Source: DAIOHQ01 sp036744635 (GTDB lineage: Bacteria > Planctomycetota > Phycisphaerae > Tepidisphaerales > Tepidisphaeraceae). Taken from it: 13,847 nucleotides of DNA. A model generated the notes under the pieces. The model saw only the letters and a program-made list of their open reading frames with translations. It was not told the origin of the DNA and did not search any database. The stretch covers positions 1 through 13,847 of the forward strand of contig DAIOHQ010000120.1 of NCBI GenBank assembly GCA_036744635.1, given 5' to 3'. The translations under genes were made by a program, and so were the position numbers. Below, in pieces: positions 13,845-13,847 of the stretch; position 1 is the stretch's first letter; every line of letters begins with the position of its first letter.

Positions 13845-13847
13845 TCT

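Noticed and set aside
1..13847. CRISPR array
   Set aside because: Repeats here are short palindromes with irregular spacing and variable arms, not regular direct repeats with unique spacers, and no cas gene is present.

Overview
The window looks like a chromosomal stretch from a GC-rich Gram-negative bacterium, most likely a planctomycete and perhaps of the Phycisphaerae type. This is inference. It rests on short palindromic repeats of several unrelated kinds in almost every intergenic gap (for example GCAGACATTCTTGTCTGC), weak or absent Shine-Dalgarno sequences at several genes, and a gene set rich in secreted sugar- and lipid-related proteins (Gfo/Idh/MocA oxidoreductase, SGNH hydrolase, glycosidase-like barrel protein, lipase maturation factor). 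No RNA gene, CRISPR array, insertion sequence or integrase was seen.

Layout. 1-226: palindromic repeats, then a good promoter. 227-3800 (+): an ABC exporter pair, an ATPase followed by a 914-residue FtsX/MacB-type permease, with a long near-perfect hairpin repeat between them. 3801-3967: another hairpin repeat between convergent genes. 3968-4708 (-): conserved-looking protein of unknown function. 4935-6140 (-): Gfo/Idh/MocA oxidoreductase, bracketed by clusters of one palindromic repeat. 6329-8200 (-): a three-gene run of small antitoxin-like protein, PIN-domain (VapC-like) toxin and secreted SGNH hydrolase, with the first two overlapping as ATGA and 19 bases before the third. 8440-8901 (-): small lipoprotein candidate. 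8902-9593: gene-free stretch holding two dyads, a consensus-like promoter and a patch of stacked repeats. 9594-11519 (-): a DCC-type thiol-disulfide oxidoreductase domain fused to a lipase maturation factor (LMF1 family) membrane protein. 11520-11858: divergent intergenic region with a large inverted repeat. 11859-13745 (+): secreted 628-residue protein resembling a glycoside hydrolase barrel with a C-terminal beta domain. 13746-13847: two more repeats.

How the genes may work together. The ATPase and permease almost certainly form one complex of the LolCDE/MacB/YbbAP superfamily. The antitoxin-like and PIN proteins look like a toxin-antitoxin pair, and spacing suggests that the SGNH hydrolase is read from the same message. 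The DCC-LMF fusion would join disulfide chemistry and a membrane maturation factor in one chain. The remaining genes are single units with no clear operon logic. The most unusual points are the DCC-LMF fusion, the orphan secreted barrel protein, the toxin-antitoxin pair leading into a hydrolase, and the density and variety of palindromic repeats, each in a different gap.
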